A DNA stretch of 64,000 nt. It comes from Luteimonas cucumeris. GTDB taxonomy: Bacteria > Pseudomonadota > Gammaproteobacteria > Xanthomonadales > Xanthomonadaceae. Of the stretch, positions 9,477-17,414 are shown one piece after another. The notes below the pieces were generated by a model. It had not been told where the DNA came from, did not search any database, and saw only the letters and a program-made list of their open reading frames with translations. The DNA lies in assembly GCF_007830035.1 (NCBI RefSeq), contig NZ_VLKN01000001.1, positions 1 to 64,000 on the forward strand. Direction: 5' to 3'. Both the position numbers and the translations under genes were made by a program. Position 1 is the first letter of the stretch. Each line of letters starts with the position of its first letter.

Positions 9477-11162
9477 TCAGGCACGCGGTCCGCGTTCCTC
9501 GCGTGGCTTGACGCGGCGATCGCTCCGCAAGGCGCTGATCACGATCGCAAGACCCAGGCCACTGGCGATGACGAACAGGACCAGCGCCACGGCCGGATAG
9601 CCGAACAGGCGCGGGCCTATCGGCGCGCGCATCAGGTAGGCGCTGGCCAGGATCAGTGCGGCGACGATCACACCGGTGGCGATGCGGTTCGCGATCTTCT
9701 GCAGGTTTTCCATCAGGTGCGATTCCTGCAATCCGGTCACGCGCAGCTGCAGCCGGTTTTCGGCCAGCAACGACAACACCGTGGACACCTTGCGCGGCGC
9801 TTCCTGCAGCAGCGCCTGCAGCTCGATCACCTCGCCGGCGAGGTGCGCGGGCGAGAACGACTTGCGCAGCCGCGCGCGCATCATTCCCTGCAGGTGGTCT
9901 TCGACCGCGTCCTTGACGCTCAGCTCCGGATCCAGCGCCACGCATACGCTTTCCAGGTTGAGCAGGGTCTTGGCCAGCAGGTTGAGCTCCGGCGGTGTGC
10001 GCATGCCGCAGGCGGCGCCCAGGCGTGTCAGCTGCAGCATCAGGCGGCCTTCCGACATGGCGTGCGCGTCGCCGTGCGCGGCATAACGCGCGACCAGCTG
10101 TCCGACTTCGCGCGTGAACCGTTCCTCGTCGAAGTCTTCCAGTCGCACGCTCAATGCCAGTGCTTCGTCGGCCACGTCCTCGCCACGGCCGTCGATCGCC
10201 GAGAACAGCAGCTTCAGCAGGCGCCCGCGCTGCTTGGGCGGCACGTGCGCGACCATGCCCAGGTCGAAGATCGCCAGGCGACCGTCGTCGGTGAGCAGCA
10301 GGTTGCCCGGATGCGGATCGGCGTGTATCTCGCCATGCACGAAGGTCTGGTCCAGGTAACCGCGCAGCAGTTCGTTCGCCAGTGGTCCCAGCGACTGCTC
10401 GGTGCGGCGCAGGCCGCTGATCGCGGTGACCTTGGTGCCGCGGACCAGGTCCATGGTCAGCACGCGGCTGCTGGTCAGGTCCCACACCGGCCGCGGCACG
10501 TACAGCCGGCGATATTGCTTCAGGTGCTCGGCGAAGTGTTCGAGGTTGTCGGCCTCGAGCCGGAAATCGAGTTCGTCGAGCAGGGTCTTGCGGAATTCGT
10601 GTACCCAGTCGGCAAAACGCAGGCGCTGTCCGATCCGGGTCGAACGGTCGGCGCGCGAAGCCAGCGCACCGAGGATTTCCAGGTCGGTGCGGATGCTCTG
10701 CGCGACATCAGGGCGTTGCACCTTGACCGCGACTTCGCGGCCGTCGCGCAGCACCGCGCGGTGTACCTGCGCCAGCGATGCGCTGCCCAGCGGATCGCGA
10801 TCGAAATCGGAGAACAGCTTGCCGATGCGCACGTGCAGTTCGTCTTCGATGATCGCGACGATCGCATCGGCATCGACCGCGACGACCTCGTTCTGCATCC
10901 GCTCCAGCGCGGCCAGGTACGGCGGCGGCACCATGTCCGGCCGCGTCGACAACGCCTGTCCGATCTTGATGAAAGTCGGTCCGAGCGCCTCCAGATCGCG
11001 CACGAACTCCTCCGGCTTGCCCTCCGCCGGCAGTGGCTCGTCGGCCTGGGCGATCGCCGTATCCAGGTCGAGGCCGCTGAACACGCCGGCGCTGCGATAC
11101 TTCAACAGGAAGGTGAGTATCTGCGCGCTGCGCGCCAGCCCGCGTGGCCGCTCGTCGTTCAT
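9477..11162 (-). CDS. ABC1/AarF/UbiB-family protein kinase-like protein
   Basis: 561-aa atypical kinase-like protein. N-terminal KxGQ segment 'TFIKIGQALSTRPDMVPPPYLAALERMQNEV', nucleotide-site 'GSASLAQVHRAVLRDGREVAVKVQRPDV', catalytic-type 'FVHGEIHADPHPGNLLLTDDGRLAIFDLGM' and two C-terminal membrane helices are all present. This is the UbiB architecture, needed in relatives for ubiquinone synthesis or lipid handling. It is not beside other ubi genes, so it may be one of several paralogues and the symbol ubiB is not assigned. Inner-membrane association is expected. Confidence 0.88.
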   Translation of the reverse strand: MNDERPRGLARSAQILTFLLKYRSAGVFSGLDLDTAIAQADEPLPAEGKPEEFVRDLEALGPTFIKIGQALSTRPDMVPPPYLAALERMQNEVVAVDADAIVAIIEDELHVRIGKLFSDFDRDPLGSASLAQVHRAVLRDGREVAVKVQRPDVAQSIRTDLEILGALASRADRSTRIGQRLRFADWVHEFRKTLLDELDFRLEADNLEHFAEHLKQYRRLYVPRPVWDLTSSRVLTMDLVRGTKVTAISGLRRTEQSLGPLANELLRGYLDQTFVHGEIHADPHPGNLLLTDDGRLAIFDLGMVAHVPPKQRGRLLKLLFSAIDGRGEDVADEALALSVRLEDFDEERFTREVGQLVARYAAHGDAHAMSEGRLMLQLTRLGAACGMRTPPELNLLAKTLLNLESVCVALDPELSVKDAVEDHLQGMMRARLRKSFSPAHLAGEVIELQALLQEAPRKVSTVLSLLAENRLQLRVTGLQESHLMENLQKIANRIATGVIVAALILASAYLMRAPIGPRLFGYPAVALVLFVIASGLGLAIVISALRSDRRVKPREERGPRA

Positions 11163-11343
11163 GGCGTCGCGCTCATTTCAGCGGCTTGCCGGTATCAATA
11201 CGCTGGCCGCGATCGATACGTCGGTGCCGTCGTTTGCTGCGCGTGCAACGCGGCCGGCAATGCCAGGCACAGGGTCTCCAACAGCATCGTTCATGGCGTG
11301 CTCCCGGTAGACGGACAATGCGCGGAGGAAATGACTGCCCCCG

Positions 11344-11955
11344 CTACTGCGTCTGCAGCTTCTTGGCTGCTTCCAAATGCATGGCGACATGGTCGCGCGT
11401 CTGGGTCAGGTGCTGCTTGACCGGCTCGGACGAGGCCAGCATGAGCAGGCGCGTGTCGATCAGCGTCAGCGCTTCGGTATGGCCCTTGACCATGGCGTCG
11501 ACGTACGCGGTTTCGTAGTCCCTGCCGGATTTTTCGGCCAGCGCGTCGAGTTCGTGCCTGCCCTTGTCGGCCAGCGCCTGCACTTCCGGCGTGGAGGCAA
11601 GCGTGCCCAGCGCGCGGGTCTTGGCCTGGTTATCGCTGTGCTGCGTGTCCATCATTTCGGCGAACTGCAGCACCGGCGCCGATACCTTCTTGTCCTTCGC
11701 CTGTTTGGCGGCAGCGATCTCGTGTTCGTTGACGGCGCCCAGCAGTCCCAATGCAAGCGCATCGTCGGAGGTCGGCGTCGCCGCAGTGGTGTCGCTGGGC
11801 AGCGTGCCGCCATCGTCGGCGCTCGGTGGCGTGCCGGTATCGGCAGTGCCTGCGGCGGGTTGCGGCGTGGGCTGGTTCTCCGGAATTTCGCGGCGATCGC
11901 AGCCGCTCATCGCGATCATCGACATTCCGATCAACAACACTGCGAAACGTTTCAT
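11344..11955 (-). CDS. DUF4142 lipoprotein
   Basis: 203-aa protein; the start at 11955 has AGGAG 8 nt upstream and begins the lipoprotein signal MKRFAVLLIGMSMIAMSGC. After a Pro/Thr-rich linker, the DUF4142 helical domain (about 70-200) shows 'LGAVNEHEIAAAKQAKDKKVSAPVLQFAEMMDTQHSDNQ' and 'YVDAMVKGHTEALTLID', a ferritin-like four-helix pattern. Function is unknown; related genes are often induced by envelope or osmotic stress. The upstream gap to 12179 is AT-rich for this genome and probably carries divergent promoters for this gene and the small protein at 12180. Confidence 0.83.
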   Translation of the reverse strand: MKRFAVLLIGMSMIAMSGCDRREIPENQPTPQPAAGTADTGTPPSADDGGTLPSDTTAATPTSDDALALGLLGAVNEHEIAAAKQAKDKKVSAPVLQFAEMMDTQHSDNQAKTRALGTLASTPEVQALADKGRHELDALAEKSGRDYETAYVDAMVKGHTEALTLIDTRLLMLASSEPVKQHLTQTRDHVAMHLEAAKKLQTQ

Positions 11956-12179
11956 CTCGCACTCCTGCGAAGAGGTGCGTGAACCATCGCACCGGCAACG
12001 TGAAGAGCGCGACAGCTGATTCGCGTGCAGGTGTGCAGAATTTGCACTGTTCGCTTCCGTTAATGCGATTGACAAAAAATTCATCCTCATTTCGCGCGGA
12101 ACAACTTCATCGATATCCATATTTCATTCGCCGGAATGGTTTGGCTCCGGCGTCTTTCAATTCCCGTGGAGCAAATGAA

Positions 12180-12359
12180 ATGGCGAACAACCAGAACCAG
12201 AACCGCAACCAAGGCCAGGGCCGTGATGGCGGACAGCAGATGGGACGCGATCAGCAGGACCAGAACCAGACCCGTCAGGCGCAGGGCAACCAGCAGGACA
12301 CCGGCCAGCAGACCCGGCAGGGACCGAACCGCAACCAGGGCAACGACGAAGAAGAGTAA
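12180..12359 (+). CDS. Small Gln/Asn-rich hydrophilic protein (59 aa)
   Basis: 59 residues with 18 Gln and 10 Asn, many Arg, Asp and Gly, an acidic DEEE end and no hydrophobic stretch, so almost certainly disordered in solution. It begins MANNQNQNRNQGQGRDGGQQ. A GGAG lies 10 nt before the ATG, and the frame is bounded by a promoter-like AT-rich region and followed 53 nt later by the BON protein gene. I recognise no family; small hydrophilic stress-induced proteins of similar composition exist in other bacteria. Coding status is inferred from the start signal, strong composition bias and position. Confidence 0.6.
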   Translation: MANNQNQNRNQGQGRDGGQQMGRDQQDQNQTRQAQGNQQDTGQQTRQGPNRNQGNDEEE

Positions 12360-12412
12360 TCACACGTCCGTATCCGAAGGCGCGCTGCATGCGCGCCTTC
12401 AAGGAGGTATCG

Positions 12413-12772
12413 ATGAACTACAGGACATCCATTGCAGCACTCATGTTCGCTTCGCTGGTGTCGGCATCCGCTCTGGCGCAGGAGGCCACGCCGAAGCCTC
12501 AGACCAACGAGCGCCCGATGGCCCAGGCCAACGAACCGGTGACCGATGCCTGGATCACCACCAAGGTGAAGGCAGACCTGCTCGCCACCGACGGCGTGGC
12601 CGGTACCGATATCAATGTCGACACGCAGAATGGCGTGGTGACCTTGCGCGGCACCGTCAAGTCGCAGGCGGAAGCGGATCGCGCAGCCGAAATCGCGCGC
12701 GGCATCGAAGGCGTGACCCGGGTCGACTCGCAGCTGAGCACGAGCACGGCGACCGGCACCCGGCAACCGTGA
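12413..12772 (+). CDS. BON-domain periplasmic protein
   Basis: 119-aa exported protein; AGGAGGT lies 6 nt before the chosen ATG. Signal peptide MNYRTSIAALMFASLVSASALA, then one BON domain (about 48-112): 'VTDAWITTKVKADLLATDGVAGTDINVDTQNGVVTLRGTV' and 'AEIARGIEGVTRVDSQL'. BON domains bind phospholipid or outer-membrane surfaces; OsmY in E. coli has two and is osmotically induced. Having one domain makes this a minimal version. Its neighbours (DUF4142, Gln/Asn-rich protein, CBS pair) suggest an envelope stress group. Confidence 0.88.
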   Translation: MNYRTSIAALMFASLVSASALAQEATPKPQTNERPMAQANEPVTDAWITTKVKADLLATDGVAGTDINVDTQNGVVTLRGTVKSQAEADRAAEIARGIEGVTRVDSQLSTSTATGTRQP

Positions 12773-12858
12773 CGACAGGTCCGGGCCGCTACTCCCTGTC
12801 GAATGGAGCAGCGGCCCGACCGCGGATATTGCCGCTCGGAAGCGATCAGTCGGCTGAT

Positions 12859-13278
12859 TCAGTGAGGCTGTGAAACATGGCGCGACACTTCGGCCTTCAG
12901 CGAGCGGATATCGGTGCGGCGTTCCAGGTCGGCCAGCGCGACGATGCCGCGGATCTGTCCCTGCGCATCGACGATCGGCACGCGCCGGATCTTCTGGCGG
13001 GCCATGAGTTCCGCGCAGTCCCTGATGTCCGCTCCCAGTTCCAGCGTCACCGCCGGGCTGGTCATGCAGTCTTCGGCGCGAACCTGCGTCGGATCCTGTC
13101 CATGCGCGACCAGCCGCACCACGATGTCGCGATCGGTCACCACGCCGACCACCTTGGCATCGTCGACGATGGGAATTTCGCCCACGTCGTTGTCCAGCAT
13201 CATCCGCGCCACCTGCTTGAGAGGCGTGCTGCGCGTGGCAACCACGGGATCTTCGGTCATGACGGTTCTGACATCCAT
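12859..13278 (-). CDS. Tandem CBS-domain protein
   Basis: 139-aa cytoplasmic protein made almost entirely of two CBS domains (about 1-60 and 68-130), seen in 'VRTVMTEDPVVATRSTPLKQVARMMLDNDVGEIPIVDDAKVVGVVTDRDIVVR' and 'IRDCAELMARQKIRRVPIVDAQGQIRGIVALADL'. CBS pairs bind adenosyl nucleotides such as AMP, ATP or SAM and usually sense energy state. AGGAG lies 8 nt before the ATG at 13278. No fused catalytic domain is present, so the output partner is unknown. Confidence 0.9.
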   Translation of the reverse strand: MDVRTVMTEDPVVATRSTPLKQVARMMLDNDVGEIPIVDDAKVVGVVTDRDIVVRLVAHGQDPTQVRAEDCMTSPAVTLELGADIRDCAELMARQKIRRVPIVDAQGQIRGIVALADLERRTDIRSLKAEVSRHVSQPH

Positions 13279-13356
13279 GAGGTTCTCCTGCAATGACGGT
13301 GTTCCATCATCGCGCCGCCGCGATCAAATGCCCGTCAAGCGGGTGTTAAAAGCCCG

Positions 13357-15426
13357 ATGAACGACCGCGCGCGTTCCGGCGCGGCGTTCGCCGCCGCGAT
13401 CCACGACGAAGACGCGGCGAAGTTCGCCGCGCTGCGCGAAAACATGATCGAGCGGCAGCTCGTGCGGCGCGGCATCGACGACCCCGGCGTGCTGATGGCG
13501 ATGCGCAGCGTGCCGCGCGAGGAATTCGTGCGCGCAAACCTGCGCGAGTTCGCCTACGAGGACGCGCCATTGCCGATCGAGGCCGGACAGACCATTTCCC
13601 AGCCCTATATCGTCGCGTTGATGGCCCAGGCCGCGCGGATCCGCGCCGGCGACCGCGTGCTCGAGATCGGCGCGGGTTCCGGCTACGCCGCCGCGGTGAT
13701 CGCCGCGATCGGCGCGCAGGTGTTCGCGATCGAACGCCATGCCGAACTCGCGGAACTGGCGCGGGACCGGTTCGCGCGCCTGGGCTACGCCAACATCGAA
13801 CTGCGCGTCGGCGACGGCAGTGTCGGCTGGCCGGAAGCGGCGCCGTTCGATGTCATCCTCGCCGCGGCCGGCGGGCCGTCCGTGCCGGCGCTGCTGCTGC
13901 GGCAACTGGTGACCGGCGGCCGGCTGGTGATGCCCGTCGGCGATACGCAGGGATCGCAACGGCTGCTCAAGCTGACCGCGACGGGACAGGACAATTACGA
14001 AAGCGAGGACCTGGGGCCGGTCGCGTTCGTGCCGCTGATCGGCAAGCATGGCTGGTCGACATCCGACGCACGTACGCCGTCGCCAGCGCTCGATGACGGC
14101 AACGATACCGACGACCACGATGAGGCATCGATCCTGGCATCGATCCGCGAGGCGGCGGTGCCGCTGCCGGAATTCGACGATCCCGCTTTCGGTCGCGCGT
14201 TCGATGACTTCGCCGCCGCGCGGGTGATCCTGCTGGGCGAGGCCAGCCACGGCACGTCTGAGTTCTACCTGGCGCGTGCGGCGATCACCCGACGGCTGAT
14301 CGAGGCGCATGGCTTCAACATCGTCGCGGTCGAGGCCGACTGGCCGGATGCCGCGGCGATCGACCGCCATGTACGGCTGAAGCCGGCGCGCGATGACGAG
14401 GCGCCTGCGTTCCAGCGTTTTCCGACGTGGATGTGGCGCAATGCGGAAGTCGCCGGCTTCGTCGAATGGCTGCGCCGACACAACAGCGGACGCGATCCGG
14501 CGCTGCGGGCGGGGTTTTACGGACTGGACCTGTACAGCCTCAACCGTTCGATACGTGCGGTGATCGACTATCTGGAAGGCGTCGATCCGGAAGCCGCGCG
14601 CATCGCGCGCCATCGTTACGGTTGCCTGACGCCGTGGGCGAAGGCGCCGGCCGAGTATGGGCACCTGGCCCTCAACGCCGGCTACGGCATGTGCGAGCGG
14701 CAGGTCACCGATACGCTGCGCGCGTTGCTCGAGCGTCGGCTCGAGTATGCGGCGCATGATGGCGAGAGTTTCCTGGATGCCGCGCAGAACGCGCGCCTGG
14801 TCCGCAACGCCGAGGCGTATTACCGGGCCATGTACTACGGCACCGCCGAATCCTGGAACCTGCGCGACACGCACATGTTCGAGACGCTGCAACAGCTGCT
14901 GGCCGCGCGCGGGACGGATGCGAAGGCGGTGGTCTGGGCGCACAACTCGCACATCGGCGATGCGCGCCATACCGAAATGGGATGGACGCGCGGCGAACTG
15001 AACATCGGCCAGCTGTGCCGCGAGCACTTCGGCGAGCAAGCGGTATCGATCGGTTTCGGCACGCATGCCGGCACCGTCGCCGCGGCCGACGACTGGGACG
15101 CCCCGATGCAGGTGATGCAGGTCCAGCCCTCGCTGACCGGCAGTTACGAGCGCCTGTTCCACGACGCCGGCCATGCGCGCTGCCTGTGCGACCTGCGCGC
15201 GGGTCGCACAGGCCGATTGCATGAGCGGCTCGCGCGATCGCGGCTGGAGCGCTTCATCGGCGTGATCTACCGCCCCGACAGTGAGCGCCTGAGCCACTAC
15301 GCGGAAGCGGTGCTGCCGCGGCAGTTCGATGCCCTGGTCTGGTTCGATGTCACCCGGGCGGTGGACGCCCTGCCGGCGCCGGGTCGGTCAGGTGGCGTGC
15401 CGGACACCTGGCCGTTCGGTTTGTAG
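13357..15426 (+). CDS. Protein-L-isoaspartate methyltransferase fused to erythromycin esterase-like domain
   Basis: 689-aa two-domain protein. Residues about 20-215 are a Pcm domain (isoaspartyl repair): 'MIERQLVRRGIDDPGVLMAMRSVPREEFV', 'AGQTISQPYIVALM', SAM motif 'VLEIGAGSGYAAAV'. Residues about 255-685 are an EreA/EreB-type domain with 'VILLGEASHGTSEFYLARAAITRRLI', 'AVEADWPDA', 'GFYGLDLYSL' and 'VVWAHNSHIGDAR', which carry the conserved Glu and His residues. The linker near 225-250 is acidic. No frameshift or stop interrupts it. Erythromycin-esterase homologues outside resistance islands mostly have unknown substrates, so drug resistance is not claimed. Confidence 0.88.
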   Translation: MNDRARSGAAFAAAIHDEDAAKFAALRENMIERQLVRRGIDDPGVLMAMRSVPREEFVRANLREFAYEDAPLPIEAGQTISQPYIVALMAQAARIRAGDRVLEIGAGSGYAAAVIAAIGAQVFAIERHAELAELARDRFARLGYANIELRVGDGSVGWPEAAPFDVILAAAGGPSVPALLLRQLVTGGRLVMPVGDTQGSQRLLKLTATGQDNYESEDLGPVAFVPLIGKHGWSTSDARTPSPALDDGNDTDDHDEASILASIREAAVPLPEFDDPAFGRAFDDFAAARVILLGEASHGTSEFYLARAAITRRLIEAHGFNIVAVEADWPDAAAIDRHVRLKPARDDEAPAFQRFPTWMWRNAEVAGFVEWLRRHNSGRDPALRAGFYGLDLYSLNRSIRAVIDYLEGVDPEAARIARHRYGCLTPWAKAPAEYGHLALNAGYGMCERQVTDTLRALLERRLEYAAHDGESFLDAAQNARLVRNAEAYYRAMYYGTAESWNLRDTHMFETLQQLLAARGTDAKAVVWAHNSHIGDARHTEMGWTRGELNIGQLCREHFGEQAVSIGFGTHAGTVAAADDWDAPMQVMQVQPSLTGSYERLFHDAGHARCLCDLRAGRTGRLHERLARSRLERFIGVIYRPDSERLSHYAEAVLPRQFDALVWFDVTRAVDALPAPGRSGGVPDTWPFGL

Positions 15427-15477
15427 CGCACCCCGACGCGGCCATCGTCGAATCGGCAAGCAACCGAACCCCATCGA

Positions 15478-15494
15478 TGCACTATATTGGTGCA
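15478..15494 (+). promoter_or_regulatory. NtrC-binding palindrome overlapping the ntrB start
   Basis: TGCACTATATTGGTGCA is an exact match to TGCAC-N7-GTGCA and closely resembles the strong NtrC sites of E. coli glnA. It ends at the base before the ATG at 15495 and contains a TATATT element (15484-15489) that could be a -10 box, so bound NtrC would block transcription of its own kinase gene. Confidence 0.8.
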
Positions 15495-16571
15495 ATGCTT
15501 CCCGGCGCTCCCGATCTCGACCGCCTCACCACGCCGCTGGCCTGGACCGACGCCGGCGGCCGCATCGAAGGCAGCAACGCCGCGTTCGCGCGCTGGCTGG
15601 GCGTCAGTGCCCGGCGCCTCGTCGACCAGCCACTGGTGGCGTTGGAAACGGACGGCGATGTCCTGCGCCGCGCGTTGTCGGCCGACGCGACGGCGACGAT
15701 GCCGGCCGAGCCCTTGCGGCTGCGCCGCATCGCCCTGGCCTGGCTCGGTGGCGAGCCGCGCTTCGCCGATGCCTGGCTGACGCGCGACGAGGAGGGCGGC
15801 GGCTGGTTGCTGGAAGCACATCCGGTCGACGAGTTCCCCGGACAGGATCCGGCTATCGCATTGCCTGGCGCGTTGTCGGCGGCGTTGAAGGGACTGGCGC
15901 ACGAACTGCGCAATCCGCTGGCGGGACTGAAGGGCGCGGCACAGCTGCTGGCGCGGCGCAGCCACGACGCGGGCGGGCTGGCGGATGAAAACTCGCGCGA
16001 ACTCACCGGTCTGATCGAGTCGGAAGTCGAGCGCCTCACGCAACTGCTCGACCGGCTACTGTCACCGACGCCACCGGCCGCGCACGCGCCGCTCAACATC
16101 CACGCCACGCTCGAACGCGTGCTGCGCCTGGCCGAAAGCGATGCCGGCTGGGCGGTGCGATTGCTGCGCGATTACGATCCCAGCCTGCCGGAACTGCACG
16201 GCGACGCCGACCGGCTGACGCAGGCGACGTGGAACCTGGTGCGCAACGCGATCGAGGCCGGCGCCGCCAACATCACCCTGCGCACGCGCGCCGAACACGG
16301 CGTGCGCATCGGCGACGTGCTGCATCCGCTGGTGCTGCGTCTGGAGATCGTCGATGACGGCCGTGGCGTGCCGGAAGACCTGACCGAACGCCTGTTCCTG
16401 CCGCTGGTCAGCGGTCGCGCCGATGGCAGCGGTCTGGGGCTGGCGCTGGCGCAGCAGGTGGCGCGCGAGCATGGCGGGTCGCTGACTTACCGCTCGCGGG
16501 CGGGGCATACGGTGTTTACGGTGTTGCTGCCGTTGCGTGTCGAGGAGGAGGTGGGCGATGGGCAGCAGTGA
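15495..16571 (+). CDS. glnL: Nitrogen regulation sensor kinase NtrB (GlnL)
   Basis: About 358 aa. PAS-like N-terminal domain (about 10-115), then HisKA with phospho-acceptor His in 'LAHELRNPLAGLKGAAQLL' (about residue 136), and HATPase with 'NLVRNAIEAGA', 'DDGRGVPEDL' and 'GSGLGLALAQQVAREHGG'. It phosphorylates or dephosphorylates NtrC under PII control. An ATG at 15477 is in frame but lies inside the NtrC operator; the ATG at 15495 is preferred, although neither has a good ribosome site and the mRNA may be leaderless. The partner ntrC is 843 bp downstream, separated by repeat copy B instead of adjacent as usual. Confidence 0.92.
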   Translation: MLPGAPDLDRLTTPLAWTDAGGRIEGSNAAFARWLGVSARRLVDQPLVALETDGDVLRRALSADATATMPAEPLRLRRIALAWLGGEPRFADAWLTRDEEGGGWLLEAHPVDEFPGQDPAIALPGALSAALKGLAHELRNPLAGLKGAAQLLARRSHDAGGLADENSRELTGLIESEVERLTQLLDRLLSPTPPAAHAPLNIHATLERVLRLAESDAGWAVRLLRDYDPSLPELHGDADRLTQATWNLVRNAIEAGAANITLRTRAEHGVRIGDVLHPLVLRLEIVDDGRGVPEDLTERLFLPLVSGRADGSGLGLALAQQVAREHGGSLTYRSRAGHTVFTVLLPLRVEEEVGDGQQ

Positions 16572-16624
16572 TGCAACGGCAGGAAATGCAATGGTAGGCG
16601 TGATCGTCGCCCATCCGCTTTCAA

Positions 16625-17350
16625 GCCGTGATTCCCGCGCCCTTCGACAGGCTCAGGATGAGCGAGGCGGGAATCCAGCGACTTTGTTTTGCTCGTCATT
16701 CCGGCGGAAGCCGGAATCCAGTGACTTTGATCTTGCCATTGGTGTTGCGAAGCGTTTGCCGACCTTCCAGGTCGGGTTTCCGCCTGCTGTCGCAGTCGGG
16801 TCACTTTCTCTTGAAGGGTCAAGAGAAAGTAACCAAAGAGAAGGCCCTTCCCCGATCAAAGCTAACGTTGCACTTTGCAGTCCTCGTAGATTTTCCGACT
16901 CGCCCTCCTGGCTCGGTCGGAAAACGGCGGCCATCCCTGGCCGCCGCCCTCCGGGTCTGGATGCAACGCTGGCAGACAAAGGCAACGGCTTTACATCTAC
17001 TGAAAATGGCTTGATCCCTGCAAGGCCTCGTACGCGCCATGAAGCTGCGTATTGCATGGATGCTGCCTGTTTTTTTTCTCGAACAGCCGACGAAAAATCC
17101 AGACCCGAAGGGCGGCGCACAGGACGTGCGCCGTTTTCCGACCGAGCCATGGGTGAGGCGGTGCTGCCTGCGAGCCATTGGCTCGCGCACCGGCGAACGC
17201 CCGCGCTGCTGGCGCGGGCCGGTCTTTTGCCGAACGCAAATGGCGAGTCGGAAAATCCCGTCGGACTTCCCAGAAGCCGGATTGACGTGTCGGGGAAGGC
17301 CCTTTCTTTTGGTTACTTTTCTTTGGGCCAGCAAAGAAAAGTGACCCGCC
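16625..17350. repeat. Dispersed composite repeat, copy B, between ntrB and ntrC
   Basis: The 843-bp gap 16572-17414 holds no convincing gene. It contains, in order, CCTTCGACAGGCTCAGGATG (about 16638), AATCCAGTGACTTTG, GCCGACCTTCCAGGTC, a hairpin GTCACTTTCTCTTGA / TCAAGAGAAAGTAAC (16800-16833), then AAGGCCCTTCCCCGA, a 50-bp segment ending CGGAAAACGGC that copy C shares, and an inverted counterpart (17088-17345) closing with a hairpin that has the loop GGCCAG. The same order of modules is seen in copy C (32910-33310). Confidence 0.75.
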
Positions 17351-17414
17351 GCCAGGCGGAAGCTCTTGCTGTTCGCAAAAAGCAGGCATCAATCATCACC
17401 ACGCAGGTGATCGC

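Noticed and set aside
12060-12130. ECF-type promoter (GGAAC ... ) before the Gln/Asn-rich protein
   Set aside because: A GGAACAAC element is present but no matching -10 at the right distance could be fixed; TTGACA nearby is equally possible.
13324-15297. Minus-strand frame of 657 codons opposite the Pcm-esterase fusion
   Set aside because: Shadow of a clearly coding plus-strand gene; composition is typical of antisense translation.
13357-15426. Macrolide resistance gene
   Set aside because: The erythromycin esterase family is mostly non-resistance chromosomal proteins, and the domain is fused to Pcm with no mobile context.
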